From Rhodanobacter spathiphylli B39 (lineage in GTDB: Bacteria; Pseudomonadota; Gammaproteobacteria; Xanthomonadales; Rhodanobacteraceae): a stretch of DNA of 64,000 nt. A program made the position numbers and the translations under genes. The stretch is taken from NCBI RefSeq assembly GCF_000264295.1, contig NZ_AJXT01000045.1, positions 1 through 64,000 of the forward strand, written 5' to 3'. Numbering within the stretch: position 1 is the first letter of the stretch; every line of letters starts with the position of its first letter. The notes beneath the pieces were generated by a model. It ran no database searches and was not told where the DNA came from. It saw only the letters and a program-made list of their open reading frames with translations. Of the stretch, positions 61,057 to 64,000 are shown one piece after another.

Positions 61057-61413
61057 TCAGCCCGCCTCGAATGCACCGCGCAGCCATTGCCGCTGCGGTG
61101 CTTCCACCGGGCCGTCGTAGCTGACCACGTCGAAGCGGCAGGCCGCGCGCGCATGTTGCGGGTGCGCGGCCAGCCAGTGTTGTGCCGCGAGTATCAGCTT
61201 GCCCTGCTTGGCGGCGGTCACCGAAGTGGCGGCGTCGCCGTGGCTGGCGCTCTTGCGGTAGCGCACCTCGACGAAGACCACGGTGCCGCCGTCACGCATC
61301 ACCAGGTCCAGCTCGCCGTGGCGCGTGGTGTAGTTGCGCGCCAGCAGTTTCAGGCCGGCGCGTTCGAGCTCGCCGCAGGCGCGTTGCTCGAAGTCGTCGC
61401 CGGCCGCGCGCAT
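61057..61413 (-). CDS. yraN: YraN family protein (UPF0102)
   Basis: A 118-residue protein with a predicted PD-(D/E)XK nuclease-like fold: FEQRACGELERAGLKLLARNY, HGELDLVMRDGGTVVFVEVRYRKS (D, E and K of the putative active site) and SVTAAKQGKLILAAQHWL. The ATG at 61413 overlaps the last base of lpoA, and the conserved order rsmI, lpoA, yraN supports the call. Function in bacteria remains unclear; involvement in DNA processing is suspected. Confidence 0.92.
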   Translation of the reverse strand: MRAAGDDFEQRACGELERAGLKLLARNYTTRHGELDLVMRDGGTVVFVEVRYRKSASHGDAATSVTAAKQGKLILAAQHWLAAHPQHARAACRFDVVSYDGPVEAPQRQWLRGAFEAG

Positions 61414-63329
61414 CAGCGCGATTCGGGCTGGAAGGTTCCGCTGGACGACGGACTCGCCGGCACCGGCTCCGCGTTGGCCGGCGGCGCGGTCGATGGCATG
61501 TCGTCCATCTGCAGGCTGCCGCCCAGCGGACGTGCCAGGCCATCCTGGAAGCGCGCCCAGATCAGCACGCGGCGCACGCGACCGAACTGGTCGGCGGCAA
61601 GCTGGCCGCTGGCGCCCGGCAGGTAGCTGCCCGGATGGGCGCGCATCCATTCGATGTAGGGCACCAGGTTCCAGGCATCCATGCCGAAGGCGAACAGCCG
61701 CGCCGCGCCGCCCCGGGCTGCGGGCAGGCGCGTGGCGATGTCGTCGTGGCTTGGCAGTCCCGGCTGGGCGTCGAACAGCCAGGGCGCGTCGCAGAATTCC
61801 AGGCCGTCCAGGTCGCGATTCGCGGCGGAGTCGTCATTGCCTTCATAGACGTGCGAAGTGCCGAACACCGGCAGGCCGACCCGGGCAATGTGCAACTGCG
61901 GCAACAGCAGTCGCGCCTGTTGCGGGCGCATGCTGATGAAGATGCCGCTGTCCACCACCACAGGATTGTCCGGTTGCGCCGTGCTGGCGCTGGCTGCGGG
62001 CTCGGCGGTCGCCGGTGCCGTCGGCAGTCGCATCCCGGCAATGACATCGGCGTAGCTGGTAACTCCGGGCGGCAGGGTGATCGAGCCCAGCAACTCGCCG
62101 CCGCGGGCCGTCAGCTCCGCCTTGAACGCGCCGGCCGCACGCTGGGCAAAGTCATCGACCGAGACCATCACGTAGGCCTTGCGGATGCCTCGTTCGATCA
62201 TGTGATCGGCAGCCTGCGCGCCCTCGGTCTCCGGCAGCAGGCCGAATTCGCTGGTGTCACCGGCGGGCAGTTGCTTGTCGTCGGGATGATTCAGGGCCAG
62301 CAGCGGAACCGGCAGTTGCGCCTGGCCGAACACGGCGGCGACCTCGGCACGGGTCAGCGGGCCGACGACCAGTCGCGCGCCGTCACTGACGGCCTGCTGA
62401 TACGCCTTGAGCGCACCGTCGGCGGTGCCCTGGCTGTCGTAGACCCGCACCGAGGGGCGCGGCGCGTGATTGCGGCCGGCATCGAGGTAGGCCGCGAAGA
62501 AGCCTTCGCGGATCGCCGTGCTGGCGGCGGCGTAATTGCCGTCGTTGGGCAACAGCAGGGCCACCTGGGTGGGCACCTGGTAGCCCTCGCGCACGTTGGC
62601 GTCGGCGCCGGGCAGCAAGGTGCCGACCGGTTGCTGGAGGTCGGGCGTCGGCTGCGCCACGGTGACGCCGAGCTGGCTGAGCGCCTCGTTCACCCACGGC
62701 AGCATGCGGTCGCCGCGCTGCATGCCGGCGGCACGCTGCTTAAGCGAATCGACGCCGACCTTGCCCAGCAGGGTGAGGATCTGCTGGCGATTCTGGCTGT
62801 GGTCGAAACCGCTGAGCTGCCCGTCCAGCTCCACGCGGGTTCGTGCGGCTCCCCACGGGTCGCCGCTGGCAGCCATCGCGCGGGCGCGGAATTCCAGCAG
62901 GCGCGGCTGCAGCGCCGCCGGGACGGCGACCCGCGGCTGCGTGGTCAGCCGCAGCGCGGTGGCCGCATCATGCTGGTCCAGCGCCAGTTCGGCGCGCAGC
63001 AGGTCCAGTCGTACCGGTTCGTCGCCGGCAAGGTTCTGCCGCTTGATGCCGGCCAGCACGGGCGCGGCGCGCTGGAGCTGGCCTTCCTCGCGCCACGCCT
63101 CGGCGGCGTACAGGCGATAGCTGTCGGCGTGTCCGCGCGATTGCCCGGCCAGTGCGAGCCATGCCTGCGCGGCCTGGTCGAACTGGCCCTGCGTGGCCAG
63201 TGCGGCGGCACTCTGCGCCGCGGCAAGCTCCGCCGGCGAGCGTGGTGCATTGCTGGGCACGCAGGCTGCCAGCAACAGCGAAAACAGCAAGGCAGTCGCG
63301 GCGACGCGCGAGTGGCGCATGAAGCGCAT
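61413..63329 (-). CDS. lpoA: Penicillin-binding protein activator LpoA (LppC family lipoprotein)
   Basis: An outer-membrane lipoprotein of 638 residues that stimulates PBP1a in gammaproteobacteria. The lipobox LAAC is at residues 20-23 when started at 63329 (an ATG at 63320 is also possible). The N-terminal half is TPR-like (LATQGQFDQAAQAWLALAGQSRG). The C-terminal half has a periplasmic-binding-protein fold (VALLLPNDGNYAAASTAIREGFFAAYLDAG and VGPLTRAEVAAVFGQAQLPVPLLALNH). It overlaps yraN by 1 nt and diverges from rsmI. Confidence 0.93.
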   Translation of the reverse strand: MRFMRHSRVAATALLFSLLLAACVPSNAPRSPAELAAAQSAAALATQGQFDQAAQAWLALAGQSRGHADSYRLYAAEAWREEGQLQRAAPVLAGIKRQNLAGDEPVRLDLLRAELALDQHDAATALRLTTQPRVAVPAALQPRLLEFRARAMAASGDPWGAARTRVELDGQLSGFDHSQNRQQILTLLGKVGVDSLKQRAAGMQRGDRMLPWVNEALSQLGVTVAQPTPDLQQPVGTLLPGADANVREGYQVPTQVALLLPNDGNYAAASTAIREGFFAAYLDAGRNHAPRPSVRVYDSQGTADGALKAYQQAVSDGARLVVGPLTRAEVAAVFGQAQLPVPLLALNHPDDKQLPAGDTSEFGLLPETEGAQAADHMIERGIRKAYVMVSVDDFAQRAAGAFKAELTARGGELLGSITLPPGVTSYADVIAGMRLPTAPATAEPAASASTAQPDNPVVVDSGIFISMRPQQARLLLPQLHIARVGLPVFGTSHVYEGNDDSAANRDLDGLEFCDAPWLFDAQPGLPSHDDIATRLPAARGGAARLFAFGMDAWNLVPYIEWMRAHPGSYLPGASGQLAADQFGRVRRVLIWARFQDGLARPLGGSLQMDDMPSTAPPANAEPVPASPSSSGTFQPESR

Positions 63330-63410
63330 GGGAAATCCCTTGGTCGTCATGGTCGTCAATGCGCGATCATAACGGATTGGATTGTCGCCCCGTGGTGCAG
63401 GAGTTAGCAG

Positions 63411-64000
63411 ATGTCGTCGGTTCAGTCAGGGTGTTTGTGGGTGGTGGCCACGCCCATCGGTCATCGCGACGATTTTTCAGCACGTGCGATCGCCACCTTG
63501 CGCGCGGTGGCGGTGATCGCAGCGGAAGACACCCGCCACAGCCGCCCGCTGCTGGTTCACCACAATATAGATACGCCGCTGCTCGCACTGCATGACCACA
63601 ACGAGCGCGATGCCGTGGATGCGATCGTGCGTCGGATGCAGGGCGGCGATTCGGTCGCGTTGATCTCGGATGCGGGCACGCCGCTGATCAGCGACCCGGG
63701 CTTCCGGCTGGTACGCGCCGCGCGTGCCGCAGGCATCCGCTGCATTCCGGTGCCGGGCGCGTGCGCGGCGATCGCGGCCCTGTCGGTGGCCGGCCTGCCC
63801 AGCGATCGCTTCGTGTTCGAGGGTTTCCTGCCGCCGAAGGCGGCGGCGCGGCGCAGTCGCCTGCAGGAACTGGCCGGCGACCCGCGCACGCTGATCTTCT
63901 ACGAGTCGTCGCACCGCGTCGCCGAAAGCCTGGCCGACATGCGCGACGTGTTCGGCGCCGACCGCGAGGCCGTGCTGGCGCGCGAGCTGACCAAGATGTT
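63411..64000 (+). CDS. rsmI: 16S rRNA (cytidine-1402-2'-O)-methyltransferase, 5' part
   Basis: The gene runs off the window after 196 codons. RsmI 2'-O-methylates C1402 of 16S rRNA. The N-terminus reads MSSVQSGCLWVVATPIGHRDDFS; then come AAEDTRHSRPLLVHH, the SAM-site LISDAGTPLISDPGFRLVRAA, GACAAIAALSVAGLPSDRFVFEGFLPPK and FYESSHRVAESLADM. GGAG at 63400-63403 sets the ATG at 63411. It is divergent from lpoA. Confidence 0.93.
   Translation, partial: MSSVQSGCLWVVATPIGHRDDFSARAIATLRAVAVIAAEDTRHSRPLLVHHNIDTPLLALHDHNERDAVDAIVRRMQGGDSVALISDAGTPLISDPGFRLVRAARAAGIRCIPVPGACAAIAALSVAGLPSDRFVFEGFLPPKAAARRSRLQELAGDPRTLIFYESSHRVAESLADMRDVFGADREAVLARELTKM

Overview
The window is high-GC chromosomal DNA of a gammaproteobacterium, most likely of the Rhodanobacteraceae/Xanthomonadaceae (Rhodanobacter- or Dyella-like). 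The evidence is the pairing of yraN, lpoA and rsmI, a XanA-type phosphohexomutase of about 450 residues, a fused CysN/CysC, an SAH riboswitch ahead of ahcY, and many GC-rich palindromic intergenic repeats. This placement is inferred from gene content; no database search was possible.

Positions 1-11.9 kb are the distal half of a surface-polysaccharide locus. The first 4.6 kb (the end of an unknown gene, a GT2 glycosyltransferase, a Wzy-like polymerase and two GT4 glycosyltransferases) is visibly AT-richer than the rest. The change in composition falls inside the first 30 or so codons of a LegC/PglE-type aminotransferase, which suggests cassette exchange by recombination. Then come an AbiEi/AbiEii toxin-antitoxin pair with a palindromic operator-like site, a UDP-sugar 4,6-dehydratase, a PglC-like phosphoglycosyl transferase and a GNAT acetyltransferase. 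Together these resemble a bacillosamine-type sugar pathway interrupted by a toxin-antitoxin cassette. YdcF-like and WecA-like genes on the opposite strand close the locus, followed by a phosphomannomutase/phosphoglucomutase.

Positions 14.3-32 kb are housekeeping genes: sulfate activation (cysD, cysNC) with an SLC13 permease, a DUF559 nuclease-like gene set between palindromic repeats, trmB, a DUF6600 envelope protein, tRNA-Gly(CCC), a zinc-protease/rimK pair, an OmpR-type two-component system behind a terminator-ended leader or small RNA, ilvE, a DUF4124 protein, metF and ahcY. ahcY is preceded by an SAH riboswitch. At least eight intergenic sites carry one composite repeat family with TCAAGAGCGACCCC-like ends, often within a few bases of stop codons.

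Positions 32-50 kb hold ppc, a secreted HEAT-repeat protein and an operon-like block: HlyD-type adaptor, MacB-type ATPase, three large MacB/FtsX-like permeases, an NtrC-type response regulator whose GAFTGA loop reads GAYTDA, and a histidine kinase with almost no periplasmic loop. This looks like a transporter-coupled envelope-stress or antimicrobial-peptide sensing module. terC follows, behind a yybP-ykoY manganese riboswitch.

Positions 50-64 kb hold a GIY-YIG protein, a glutathione transferase, a secreted M28 peptidase with two PPC domains, uup, metK, dusB, an NupG-like nucleoside permease, a uracil-DNA glycosylase-like protein, an FAD-linked oxidase, yraN, lpoA and the start of rsmI. Three SAM-cycle genes (metF, ahcY, metK) lie in the window at separate loci.
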